The notes under the pieces: model-generated
The model's input: only the letters and a program-made list of their open reading frames with translations
The model's database searches: none
What the model was told of the DNA's origin: nothing
Assembly (NCBI GenBank): GCA_026168455.1
Contig: CM047430.1
Span: forward strand, 23,826,735 to 23,890,734
Source: Theocolax elegans
Lineage: Eukaryota; Arthropoda; Insecta; Hymenoptera; Cerocephalidae
Reading direction: 5' to 3'
DNA: 64,000 bases
Program-made: the position numbers and the translations under genes
Part shown: positions 1-10,757 of the stretch, piece after piece
Numbering within the stretch: position 1 is the first letter of the stretch
How the letters are laid out: every line of letters starts with the position of its first letter

Positions 1-890
1 CGGTGAATCCACATCGGAAACCATTGTATGGATCCACCGGAGTTCTCGAGCCCGCCTGCTGTTTCGGATTCTATCCGCGTAAACATTTAATAACGGACTA
101 CCCCAACGCGAAATCCTATCGCTTCCGTTCTCATCCCGACGAATAACTACATAAAAAACTTTGTATATAAAACATTGTATTAAAAAAAGAAAGATACTAA
201 TTTCAAATGTATACTCACGTTCATTTATACGTCTGTCGAGAACATGGAAGGTGTTAAAGCCAGTGTCTTCGTCGACAGCTTCTTCACGAGTATAAAAGTC
301 AAATAATGCGCGCGATCGTTCAGCATTCTACTCTTCGATATTGTGTTGACTAATATCACTTATCGGCGCTGGAGCCATTATCGCTCTCTCGACGATGCCA
401 ACAGGTTCCGGATAGGTACTCATGATCATACCGGCTATAAACCCTGTAGGGCGTCCGGTTTCATCATCGAGCTCGTCGTTCGTGTCATCCTCATCGTCGT
501 CGTCATCGCCATTGTCGTCGTCTTCGCCGATCTCGTTGTCCGAGACGTTCACTTCTACCTGAACGGCTTCCATCCCCGTGTCTTCTTCTTCATCGACATT
601 CACTACATTTATCAAAATATCCTCTTCTTCCATTGCATTTTCATACACTAGTTCATCATCGAGAGGTATAACAGGTAACGACCGACGGTCAGGACTCCGT
701 GTACAAGACTCGCACTCGCACGTTTCACTTGTACATTCACTGACTTCATCATCACTTTCGGAAGAAGACACAACGATAATCTCGTTGTCACTGTCAATAT
801 CATTTATTAGGTTTCTCCGAACTAAAAAGAACGTAAAATTATTAATTAATGTTTAAATAATAAACAAACAATAGTACAACAATTAGTAAA

Positions 891-921
<31 letters not shown>

Positions 922-1176
922 GAGAGAGGGGGAAAAAGATTCCATGCTGTTTCTTATTTCATTTTTAAAATGATTCCATGCAATTTATTATTTCATTTTT
1001 AAAATGATTCCATGCAATTTATTATTTCATTTTTAAAATCATTCCATGAAATCTATTATTTCATTTTTAAAATAATTCCATGAAATTTATTATTTCATTT
1101 TTAAAATCACTCCATACAATATATTATTTCATTTTTAAATTATTCCATACAATTTATTATTACATTTTAAAAATTC

Positions 1177-1229
<53 letters not shown>

Positions 1230-1558
1230 GCATGCAATTTTATTATTACAGAGAGACAGAAAGAGAGAGAGGTTAATCGTACAATGAGATGAAGGAATTA
1301 ATAGTAAACATAGTATATACACTTACTTTCATTGTCCTCGTACTCAACCATTAAATGTCTTAATGGGTACAACCCTTGCACATTAAGGCGAATGATAAAA
1401 GTTCCTGCTGCTCTTACTGCCACTTCGTTTCCTCGAAAAAAAGACGGTGTAGCTGAGCAATTTCCCGGAAACCGCAGCAACCGAGGACAAAATTGAACTC
1501 CCGCACTAAACTCGCGCACTCCATACACCTCATGTGGTGACGCCACGTCAAATCGCAT
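1..1558 (-). pseudogene. spliced acidic protein gene, product unrecognised, one in-frame stop, runs off the left edge
   Basis: Three exons fit together on the minus strand. Exon 1 is 1558-1327 (ATG at 1558, ends before GTAAGT). Exon 2 is 821-219 (after a T-rich tract ending TTTTTAG, ends before GTGAGT). Exon 3 is 146 to the window edge (after ATGTAG). Both junctions are phase 1 and keep one reading frame, which is why I believe the model. The N-terminal 77 residues are neutral. Exon 2 then encodes a serine/acidic stretch with an Asp/Glu-rich run (about residues 170-195) and a more mixed C-terminal part. A TAG at 330-328 interrupts exon 2, yet the frame stays open for 36 codons beyond it to the donor, so this is a recent pseudogene, a readthrough stop or a sequence error. 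I considered a nucleoplasmin-like histone chaperone because of the acidic tail, but no core motif fits. Its 5' end faces the plus-strand gene at 2152, about 590 bp away. No function is assigned. Confidence 0.55.
822..1326 (-). repeat. intron filled with microsatellites and a 34-bp minisatellite
   Basis: The intron between exons 1 and 2 of the minus-strand gene holds a CA run (891-917), about seven copies of a 34-bp unit built around TTCCATGCAATTTATTATTT (938-1172) and a TG run (1179-1232). The plus-strand ORF across 1080-1292 is only a translation of these repeats. Confidence 0.75.
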
Positions 1559-1559
1559 C

Positions 1560-1595
1560 TACGCCAAAGTCTCGCAGGGGGTTACTTTTGGCGTA
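1560..1595. repeat. hairpin just upstream of the minus-strand start codon
   Basis: TACGCCAAAGT pairs with ACTTTTGGCGTA across a short G-rich loop, with one bulged T. It starts 2 bp upstream of the ATG at 1558 and would sit in the 5' leader of that gene. Whether it acts in regulation is unknown. Confidence 0.5.
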
Positions 1596-1596
1596 A

Positions 1597-2151
1597 ATAA
1601 TCAACAATTCGCACAATAATGATACACAAAATTTTTTCCACAGGGCTAAACATTTTTAAACTATTTTTCCAAAAAGACAAGATTTTGATATATAAAACAA
1701 AAGCTTTTCTCGTGCTGCGATGCAACTAAGACCACGCGGGAAAATAGAATGACGATTTTCGCATGTTCATACCTACTAAACGATTTTCCCACCTCTTCTT
1801 TCTTCATTTACGATATCACCGAACATGCATACAGATGCGAACCAATTTTCTTACGCAGGTATGATACTACAGAGGTCCATCTGGTTTTTATTGAGGGTTC
1901 AGGTACAGATTCTTGGACACGTGCACAACTAGCATTTTTCCTTCAACAATAAACTCTTTCGATGTGTTCGCTCGTATTTGTTTAGATAGGTCGATAACAA
2001 ATATTTTATGCAGAGATGCGAGCACGGAAAAGATCCATCTGTTTTTTATTATATTTCTTATCTACTTATGTTACGCACATTTTCCTAAAACCGGTAAAAT
2101 CTTAAATTAAATCTCTTATTTAAAAGCTCTGTGTTGTTTAAGAAAAGTGCA
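1597..2151. other. shared upstream region of two divergent genes
   Basis: This stretch separates the start codons of the minus-strand gene (1558) and the plus-strand gene (2152). The plus-strand ORFs at 1749-1952 and 1913-2110 are short and unlike known proteins. Two diverged copies of a segment containing GGTCCATCTG or GATCCATCTG followed by a T-rich run occur near 1876 and 2032. I see no clear TATA box. Confidence 0.4.
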
Positions 2152-3432
2152 ATGGAAGTTTTTAGTGAAATAAACAATTGTGAAACGAATATAGATATAG
2201 ATTGGATAGACTGTTGTTGGACGGTAATACAAATGAATTGATACCAACGATAGCTCACGATTTTTCTACGATTAATCAACCAAATTTTCATACAAATGTA
2301 ATAAACGATAGTTTTCAAAATCCGAGTATCACTCCAGTAAATAGTGCGTGTTTACAAGAAGACGAACTTACGATTTCAAACGGTCTTTCATTTTTCTTAT
2401 CGAGTTTTTCCGACACTTTAATACAAACGACAAATTCTTTGGGCGCATTAAATTCTGAGGACATAGTGATAAATTTACCTGAATCGCGTGAACAATTGAA
2501 GGAATACGCCTTTCCCGCACCGTAAAAGAAATTTCTAATATTGAAGTTAGCGAGGCGATTCATTCAATTTTACAATCATTTAATGAACGAAAGAATGAAA
2601 TTACAATTACATATATGGAAAAGGAATCCGAGGAAATAAAAGATAATGACATTGAAATTATATATGAAGCGGATTCAAATAAAGAAAATAAGTCGACGAC
2701 AGTAAACAAATACGCGTATCCATCTACGGCCTCGCGCTTAAAAAGGAGCGAAATATTTTTTAAACAAACAAATAACATGTCGGAAATATTTAATAAAATA
2801 GATAGAGTAAGTTAACTCACGATATTATAACGTGCATGGAAGCGTTAGATAAATGCGTGACGACGCGAAACAACCCGAGTACGTGCGTTCGACGATTCTT
2901 CACATGGGGAAGTCTAATTGTGGCGGCAAATAAAAAAATATTAAAAACCGAACCATTGACATTGACAAAAGAAGAATTTTTTAACAGCGTTACAATTGTC
3001 AATGAACCAATGGACGATTATAAACCAATCGAAATGATAAAGAGGAAGGATGTATATGTTCATGAATACAAATTGACAAAATTGCAAGGATTTCTAAGTG
3101 GATAGTAAGTAAAATTTTTATTAATTTCAGGAAATTTACTAATGTTCACTTAATTATAATTATACCTTTTCTTTCTTTTTAGTTTATCGATGTTTATGGG
3201 TGACATGTTACCAAATTCAATCATTGACAATACCTTGGCAGCAGCTTGGCGATTCAAAGGGTACCAGTATGCTAAGGAAAAAACAACCATTTACGATAAT
3301 TGCGTACTTTTGCGGGATCCTTATGGTGAAAAAGGTTTTCACAAATTTATAACAGAAGATCAAGTAAAAAATATAATTAAAGATGAACAAGAGAAATATT
3401 TATTAAATAGAAAATATAGTATTCCTTTTTGA
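2152..3432 (+). pseudogene. spliced gene with three -1 frameshifts, product unrecognised (about 400 aa)
   Basis: The coding frame starts at ATG 2152 and can be followed to the TGA ending at 3432. It crosses a 78-bp intron at 3105-3182 (GTAAGT ... TTTCTTTTTAG) and three places where one base is missing, near 2211, 2515 and 2807. After each shift a long open frame resumes with similar composition. The N-terminal half is rich in Asn, Ser, Thr and Ile and looks disordered. The middle has an acidic and lysine-rich stretch. The C-terminal third has more regular hydrophobic spacing, including the segment FFTWGSLIVAANKK and, beyond the intron, MLPNSIIDNTLAAAWRFKG. The last part is strongly charged. 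All three lesions are single-base deletions, so decay and assembly error are both possible. I do not recognise the family. The divergent neighbour at 1558 may be a functional partner, but that is inference. Confidence 0.55.
3105..3182 (+). other. intron of the plus-strand gene
   Basis: The donor is GTAAGT directly after GGATA and the acceptor is TTTCTTTTTAG. Removing it joins GGA-TA to T-TTA-TCG and keeps the frame from the exon ending at 3104 into the exon that reads on to 3432. The length of 78 bp is normal for insects. Confidence 0.7.
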
Positions 3433-4561
3433 ATTAGAGCATATTGAATTTTATAATATAACGAAGTAAGAGTATGAATACATTTTAAACATATTATAAA
3501 TTAAACACTCTATTATTTTTATTATTTAAAATTACCTAATTTTATTATCCTGTACAATTTTACATGTACGTGGTATAATTTATAAAAATCAGTAGGTATG
3601 ATATCAATAAGAAAAGAGAAGGAGAGAGATAAAAGTATATATAATCGCATAAGTATAAGCGCAAAAAATAAGATAATATAGATGGTCACTCTAAGAATAA
3701 TACACACAGTAAAAGTAAAGTGTGCAAGGTATTGAAAATAAAACATGTGTTTCTTTTTATTATCTAAAACTAAGGCTTGCACAACGGTGTGTATATATAT
3801 ATATAAATGCTCTGCCGCACTCAAACTTTGCACCATTTTGAAGGTAATTAATCATCGATGAATTAGATTCTTGGATGGATGAAATATTTTTGATCGTACA
3901 ACCCTTTTTTTTACTACAAAGGTTTTTATTAATTATAACTATATTCAATGTGTTAAACTAATATAAATGAAATATTTCAACAGATTCTTCTTGAAATTTA
4001 TAAACTTTTTCAAGTTTAATGTATACAAGAAAAAATTGTTAGATTTTGAGTTATTTAGTGATAAAAATGGCCAATAAGTCATTTTTTTCAAAATATTCGA
4101 TTTTTTTATTGGTTACAGCTCTGGTATTAATTGAAATTTAGGTCTAAAAATTTAGCTACACTCTATTCAAGTAGTTTTTTACTGATTCCATACAGTAAAA
4201 CAAAATTCTATTTTTTACCTGGATCACTTCACATGGAATCTCCCATATATATATATATATATATATATATAAAGATAAAAATAAATAATTACTGAACAAA
4301 AAATAGTTTTCAAAAAAAATGAGTGATGCTGCATAGTTGCTACATACATGCTACATAGCACGGTAGCAATAAAACCAAAATATTTTTTTTTACTATACAT
4401 CCAATGTTACAAGTATTGTGGAATCTTTCAAGGTAGACGTCACATTAAAATTTGAAGATTGTTAATATCGAGTATGTTTAATAAACCTCTCCTTTTATTT
4501 CAAATAATTACAACGTTCATAATGTAGAATTTTATCAATCTTCCCGAGTCAAACTATTTAA
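3433..4561. other. AT-rich intergenic stretch with one AT microsatellite
   Basis: No reading frame with a protein-like composition is visible. A TA run lies at 4245-4271. The minus-strand ORFs around 3522-3948 are low-complexity and not credible. Confidence 0.6.
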
Positions 4562-5425
4562 GGTGAAGGTAAGAAGAAAAATCTTAACACAATTTTTTCT
4601 CTTACTAGGACAGTGTCACATCTTCAGGAAACGGATCTTTACCAAACCCTAGGATATGTTTAATACTATAAAAATATATAACAAATCAGAGTGTTTCGCC
4701 AAATAAGTCTTTACTTTGATCACTTACATTTCAAAAATAAATATAGGTAGATACTCAAACTTATGTTCAGAAAAAAACTGAGATTGAGTAAATTTTATTT
4801 GAAAAAAAAGAAGCTCAAATATCTTGATTTTATCAAAAGTTATGGAAAAAATAATAATAAGAAAATAATTTGATTTAAAAAATCAGTAATTATTTTAATT
4901 CAAAATAGTCATCAAAATATCGTTAAATTTGTTTTTCTTTCAAAGCTTTCGACCATATCAAGATATGTAAGCTTCTACTTTTATTTAAAATCCAATCTAC
5001 TTAATCTCAGCTTTCTTTTGGATTTGAGTTTAGAAATCTATATTTACTTATTTCCGAGTTATAAGCGATCAAAGTTAAGGGTTTTTTCAACGAGATTTTT
5101 CGTTATTTGCTTGTATCTATCGTAAAAAAGAACGTTAGAGACTAAAACTTTGGATTTCTTTATATTTTTATAGTAGTAAATATATCCTACAGTTTGGTAA
5201 AGATCTGTTTCCCGGAGATGTAACACTCTCCTATGTTAGTAACGTTTCAGTGGTTAATGCCACCCTCTTCAAACTTCTGGTATTAATATCGGAGTCAGTG
5301 TACAATAGAAATTTGTCGTGTATATACTGACTGCGATATTAATATTAGAAATCTGAAGAAGGTAGCATTGACCACCAAAAGGTTACTAAGAAAAAAAATG
5401 TATTAAGTTTTTTTTTACCTTCACC
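4562..5425. mobile_element. TTAA-flanked foldback element, 864 bp
   Basis: The ends GGTGAAGGTAAG and CTTACCTTCACC-type are inverted, and both sides carry TTAA (4558-4561 and 5426-5429). The arms stay complementary far inward: the segment near 4634-4680 matches the reverse complement of 5160-5225, and 4710-4800 matches the reverse complement of 4975-5070. There is no transposase ORF. A 35-bp inverted repeat continues outside the TTAA (4525-4557 versus 5430-5468), so the true element may be 4525-5468 with TTAA inside its arms. The TTAA-GG start recalls the Kolobok/T2 or piggyBac type ends, but I cannot assign a superfamily. Confidence 0.6.
5231..5390. mobile_element. small foldback nested in the right arm of the TTAA element
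   Basis: GTTAGTAACGTTTCAGTGG at the left is the approximate inverse of CCACCAAAAGGTTACTAAG at the right. The inside is also complementary, with ACTTCTGGTATTAATATC against GATATTAATATTAGAAAT. The outer element's left arm lacks this block (it runs straight through CTTACTAGGACAGTG), which shows it is a later insertion. Confidence 0.55.
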
Positions 5426-5468
5426 TTAAATAATTTGACTCGGGAAGATAAAATTCTATAATTCTACA

Positions 5469-6595
5469 TTTTAAAAAATAACCGAGTGATAAAATCAAAT
5501 TACCAAAATGAAGACAACGTTCATAACTTTGACTCTATCAAAAATGTTATCGGAAGGCAAAGTAAATAAGGTAAGGTAGAAAAGGTAAGATAAAAGATGT
5601 AAGATTTCTATACTTACTCTGGTTGGTACCGTAATACCGTAACATATATAACCAATTTCAGATCAGTTGAGACCAATTCTTGATCACCTTAACGCATATA
5701 AAACTTAACATTTTCCATATGATATCGCAATATATGCGTTTTAAACTTAACCCATTACTATATATATTGTTGTCAAAATATTTTTGTTATACGGTACCAT
5801 AACTCGTTCTTGCGGTAGCTGGAAAGTGTTGCTAAATAGTTTTTTTAAACTATGGACTGTCGCAGCTCCTTATACGCCTTGACTATACTACTCGCATACG
5901 GAGTGTTAAACATTTATTCTTTCTTACATTTATAACATTGCTTAAACAAGAAAAGAAATAATTGTAAATTCAGAACAATATTTTTTATTTTATTACACAG
6001 TTTTAATTATTTTACATGAAAATCATGATGACTGAAGGATTATTTATTTGACACACACAGTTGAGGTTTCTAACAAGTTTATCGCTGTTAGATTGTGTCT
6101 CACAGCCTAGATGTGATTTAGACATATTATGCGCATTTTTTATTTTAAAAGAATTTCATACGTTGTTATGATGTAGCAGTGTCATATATATGCTTCAATA
6201 AAGAAATATGCCAAACCTGCAGGCATGTATTTCATAATCTTTTACATTTTGTTTGCTAGTTTGTGATACCCTTATCCACAAGTTTGTACTCGACTTGAAT
6301 ATAACCATATACTTATCATGAACTCACTTGATTAATTCACATTACATGCATAACAGAATATCCAAACTGATCATATTTTCAATCAATTTTTTGTATTATT
6401 TGAAAAAATATATGTTGTAAAGTTTTTTCACAGTTTATTACAAAAAATATCAAAGAAAATGAAATTGCATAGTACAAAATAATAAAATATTTATTAAATA
6501 TTTTGGCTCATGTTCTCGCTACAAATAATTTTAAAGAATGTGTTTAAATCGGCTTGTGCTGTACTTTTAATAAGAAAATTATATGTGATCTTGTG

Positions 6596-6683
<88 letters not shown>

Positions 6684-8163
6684 AAGTGTATGCATTTATG
6701 TTTATTACAGTGTTTTGTTGCATAATTTATCATTACATTTTAATTTTATTATTTTATTTCATTATGTATCAAATTTAAAAATTTAAAGTTCTCATGCCTC
6801 CAATATTGATGCTTACTATTAATAATATATTAATGTGAAGTAAGATAGCTAAATAGTATAATTAAATGGATAATTTGGATGAATAATATTATTAAAATAT
6901 ATTAAATAAATTAAAATTAAACACTCTAGATAAGTGGTGTAAAATAGATCCAAGTTTTACAAATATAAAGTTTTACTCATGTAACTCTCTCAAATTTGTA
7001 TAATGTTTTTATAGTTTTTAAAATAATGTATTTTTTATTTACACATATTTAAAACCTATACTTCCCGTATTAAAATATAGAAGAAAAAAAAGGTTAACGT
7101 TTTTCATATCAATAAATAATATTTTTTAAAATATTATAACGGTCGGTAGCAGTGGGTCGTCATTACTAGGACGAAATAAAGTAGGAATAATATTATCACG
7201 AAGTTTTTTTACTTATAAGCACAATGTATCAAGTAATCTAACAGTATTCTTTATAAAAACTTTATGAACTCCATGAATCTCTGAAAATAAGAATTCTTTA
7301 AGAAAAATTGCTATATTTATAAAAATGGTTATTTTTGCCGGAATAATGTAAAAAACACCGTTCGTAGAAAAGTTTACTATATTAAACAGTAATTTTAATT
7401 ATGCCAAGTAAAAAAGATTTAACTACAAATTTATATTCATTCGTTTACATTCAAGAGTGTTTTTCAACTTTAAATATGTTTTCATATTTATCAATTTCAA
7501 ACAAAATTTTATGTACTCACTCATTACGGTTTATTGCGGTTCTGTTTCGTCATAAATTACATTGTAAGAAAATGCTAAGTTTACCAATTCATACAGTAAA
7601 TCTTCCCTAAACGTATAAAATAATTTAATAAACTAATGGAAATAATGGAAAAATATTCTAATTCATAATTGAAGAAGGCTAAAAATTATTAAAATGTTTT
7701 CAGTTTCCTACTCGTATATTTAAACGACTTTTCACATATTATAATTATAAATTAAAAAATATCACTTCATCTAAATGTTATGTTGATCTATAAAAATCTG
7801 GCTTAATGAAATAAATTAAAAGTTTAAACGCTTAAAATCTTCTGTATAATTTATCTATGTAAAAAATAATAGATATATTGTACCTTCAACTTTCTACTAG
7901 GATAAATAATATGATACACTGAGAAAAATGGTGTATTAAAAATTACTAAACTTCAAAAGAAAATTACTATATTTCATGACAACAGTGGAATATACTCAAA
8001 TGATGAGGATTTTTACAATATATCCAGCAAAAATCATGATTTCAATAATAAAATTTACTACCATTTTCGTGTATAAATTCTTTTTCAGACTACTAATTCA
8101 TACAACGACTCTTACGTGCAGAGCGCGCTCCGCTTGTAAATACGTTACGTACATACAAGTCCA
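5469..8163. other. AT-rich stretch without genes
   Basis: Only simple repeats are clear: a TA run at 6597-6663 followed by a TG run at 6664-6682. The minus-strand ORF over 6494-6733 is a translation of that microsatellite. ORFs at 7401-7610 and 7976-8197 have no recognisable features. Confidence 0.6.
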
Positions 8164-8353
8164 CGCTTGTATGACAGCCCTCTATACATTCTTCTAGGCA
8201 GACTGACCAGTTGGCGATTTTTTTTCCTTTTCTCTCTTACGTATATTGATGTTTATTAAGCAAGAGCAACAAAGAGAAAAAATCGCCATCTGGCAACCCT
8301 GCTTCTAGGACGTATAAGGTGTCTATACGTCCTAGGAGGCTGTATGAAAAGCG
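8164..8353. mobile_element. imperfect foldback with a perfect inner hairpin
   Basis: CGCTTGTATGACAGCC at the left resembles the inverse of GGCTGTATGAAAAGCG at the right. Further in, CAGTTGGCGATTTTTTT faces AAAAAATCGCCATCTGG. A perfect 12-bp stem, CTAGGACGTATA with TATACGTCCTAG, lies at 8305-8335 and is absent from the left arm. No ORF is present. I read it as a small non-autonomous element. Confidence 0.45.
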
Positions 8354-8602
8354 CTCCGTAGGATATATGCGGTGATCAATATAACCTGTGCCGCGCGAAT
8401 CGGTATAGAGTCAACGTGTTTGAAACGCGTAGTACATGTATCGGAGATATATCTAAGGCTTTTCAAACGTAAATACAACTATTTTAAACGTAACGTTTGC
8501 GTTACTTTAATCATAGTTATCTTGTTATTGTTCAGATACGAAAGTACTATATATTATACATATATATTAGAATATTATATTTTAGAAATAATATAGTGTA
8601 TA

Positions 8603-8805
8603 TTATATATATAATAACGCAAAATGAGTCCTATAACTTTAATAACTGCAATGTTACGATTAAAAATAAGTAATTACTAAATATTTAATATTGTATGATA
8701 CTATAAATGCCAAATTTAAAAAGTTAAAATGTTTTAAATGCGTCAGTATACAAATGTTTAAAAATTATTAACATAATATATAATTATTTATATTGTTTAA
8801 TTTAC
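8603..8805. repeat. dispersed repeat, copy 1 (partner at 18263-18457)
   Basis: About 200 bp beginning in a TA run and TAACGCAAAATGAGTCCTAT match 18263-18457 with only scattered differences. Neither copy has an ORF. In the second copy the 1.65-kb foldback sits exactly in the TA run that begins the repeat. Confidence 0.7.
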
Positions 8806-9617
8806 AAATAAATAAATAAATAATACTAATTTTTAAATTCAAACTATTTATTTAAAAATAATATAGAAAGTTTCTAGGTATTTAATAGTTCTATTTTTAA
8901 GCTATTGTTTATACCTAGTTTCTACCTATTAAAAATAGTGTTTGTATATACAAGAAAAAATTTTAACACTTTATTTAAGTAAATAATTATACATTAAATG
9001 TATATTGACAATACATATTTTTAATTTTTTGAACTTTAAAAATTAAATTTTAGGTTATTTTTACAAATATTTTTTATAGCTTTTTTATAGATATAAAAAC
9101 TAGTGCTAAATTTATTAGCATATTTTGTGTCTATTTTTTGGCTATTTAATATAGTATAATTATTTTATACCAATAAAATAGGTATTTAATTGACATTTTC
9201 TACAAAATATTATGATTTCTATATTTTATACCTATAAACTACTTTGGCGACTATAAAATATTTTTGAATTTCCACCAGGGATATAATATAATAAATTTTC
9301 TTATAAATATACGTTTGCTAAAAAATATAGTAAAATTTGATATTAAAAGAAACAAAATTCTTCATAGATGAAAACAGGAAAATCAACGTCTCAAGTACGT
9401 AACCTCAAATACTTTAAACTTGATACTTTTGACACTTATGATTAATAAAACGTGATTCCATATCATTTTGTTAATCTAACGATATTAAATTTGATTTTAT
9501 TCTCTGGGAATCGTACATATACTTATTACACATTAATGTTAAACAAACAAACCGCTATTGTTTTGAAAAGTTTCGAGTACCATATAAGGACGATTTGAGT
9601 TTACCAAACCTAAGTGT
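8806..9617. other. AT-rich stretch, nothing recognised
   Basis: No ORF above 60 codons and no inverted repeat of note. Confidence 0.5.
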
Positions 9618-9692
9618 TCAAATGGCGCAGTCGGTAAGGAGCAGGACTTCTACCCCAAAGGGTAGTCGGTTCGAATCCCGCAAATCTCCAGC
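9618..9692 (+). repeat. tRNA-like sequence (SINE head or tRNA pseudogene)
   Basis: GGCGCAGTCGGTAAGGAGC resembles a D arm (A box) and GGTTCGAATCCCGC a T arm (B box), with GGACTTCTACC where an Arg-type anticodon arm would be. The acceptor ends do not pair and the anticodon stem is broken, so it is not a working tRNA gene. The 3' side turns directly into AT-rich DNA. Confidence 0.4.
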
Positions 9693-10003
9693 TTTTTTCT
9701 AATGTAAATATATATATTAAATCTTTAATATATCATAAATGTAAATAATACAATAATAGACTTATCTCCAATGTGTAGTAACAAATAGAATATTTATTTT
9801 TCGTCTTTATCTTGTCAGAAAAATTACTATGTTAAATATTAAAAATTATTACGATAAAAGTATGTCTCATCCTTCTAATATAATATAGTAAATTTTACCA
9901 CGACATTAGTAATTTTTTCTGCAACACTTTTCTCAGTAGTCAAAATACAAAATTAACCAATGAAATATATCGACAAATGTAACCAAACGTGTATAAAATA
10001 TCA

Positions 10004-10335
10004 ATGGCTCCAATCCGAAAGGTCTTATATTATTTCGAATATTATTCGAACTTGCTAAACGTAAATAGTTTGACGATATTGGATGTAAATGAAAACATAC
10101 GTGATTACTTCTACACATAAATGTATGATTCTGGAAGGTATTAAAATAATAACTTATTTATGATTATTCGAAACTTATTTATCGTTATTCGACATAAAAT
10201 TATATTAATTATATAAATTGTATAAAATTGTAAAATTCAAAATTTTCATTTGAGATAAGACCTTTCTATTTTGTCTCGCGAGATAAGACCTTTCTATTTG
10301 GTTTCGCGAGATAAGACCTTTCGGAATAGAGCCAT
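10004..10335. mobile_element. foldback with minisatellite arm, family related to 20290-20950
   Basis: ATGGCTCCAATCCGAAAGGT at the left is the near inverse of ACCTTTCGGAATAGAGCCAT at the right. The right arm holds about three copies of a unit containing CGCGAGATAAGACCTTTC, introduced by TTTTCATTTGAGATAAGACC. The element at 20290 has the same architecture and the same lead-in (TTTCATTTGAGATAGGGCG), so the two belong to one foldback group with different repeat units. Confidence 0.6.
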
Positions 10336-10601
10336 CGATATCTGGTTTTCTAACTGTTTACGTTTTATAGTATTTCATATAGAAATTCTCTATTTTCATT
10401 AGGTTATACCTTTTATTAATAAATATAATATTCAAAATAATAGAAGACAAAAACAAATGATAAAGACACATATTGAATATACATTTGATTCTACAATTTC
10501 ATCAAAATGTATTAAGTTTCATGAAGTAGAAAGCCAATATGTTGTAAGATGTAAAGAAAAATCAGAAAATCTATAGAAATAATAAATGTTGTGTAGATAG
10601 G

Positions 10602-10757
10602 ATCGACTGTAATGAATGTAATGTAATGTTACATATATTCGAGAAATTACACGCAAAGTATAAAACAGAGTTACATACAAATAAGTTAAGTGGAGAAAGT
10701 TTTATTAATAACCATATGACAGCAAGTAATCATATTTTTAATTTAAAAAGTAATTAA
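10602..10757 (+). pseudogene. possible Penelope-like element endonuclease scrap
   Basis: A 51-codon open frame ends at a TAA at 10757. It shows a Cys-x2-Cys pair (IDCNEC), a central basic stretch (HAKYKTELHTNK) and a terminal HMTASNHIFN. That spacing is like the Cys/His-bearing GIY-YIG endonuclease region of Penelope-like retroelements, where a Cys pair precedes the nuclease core and an H-x5-H-x-F pattern follows. The YIG motif itself is not preserved and upstream frames are broken. It could equally be chance. Confidence 0.28.

Noticed and set aside
1298..1558. Exon 1 frame as a complete 86-residue protein
   Set aside because: The last codons read through a clear GTAAGT donor, and the phase matches the next exon, so the frame end is intronic.
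6494..6733. 79-codon ORF
   Set aside because: It is a translation of the TA/TG microsatellite.
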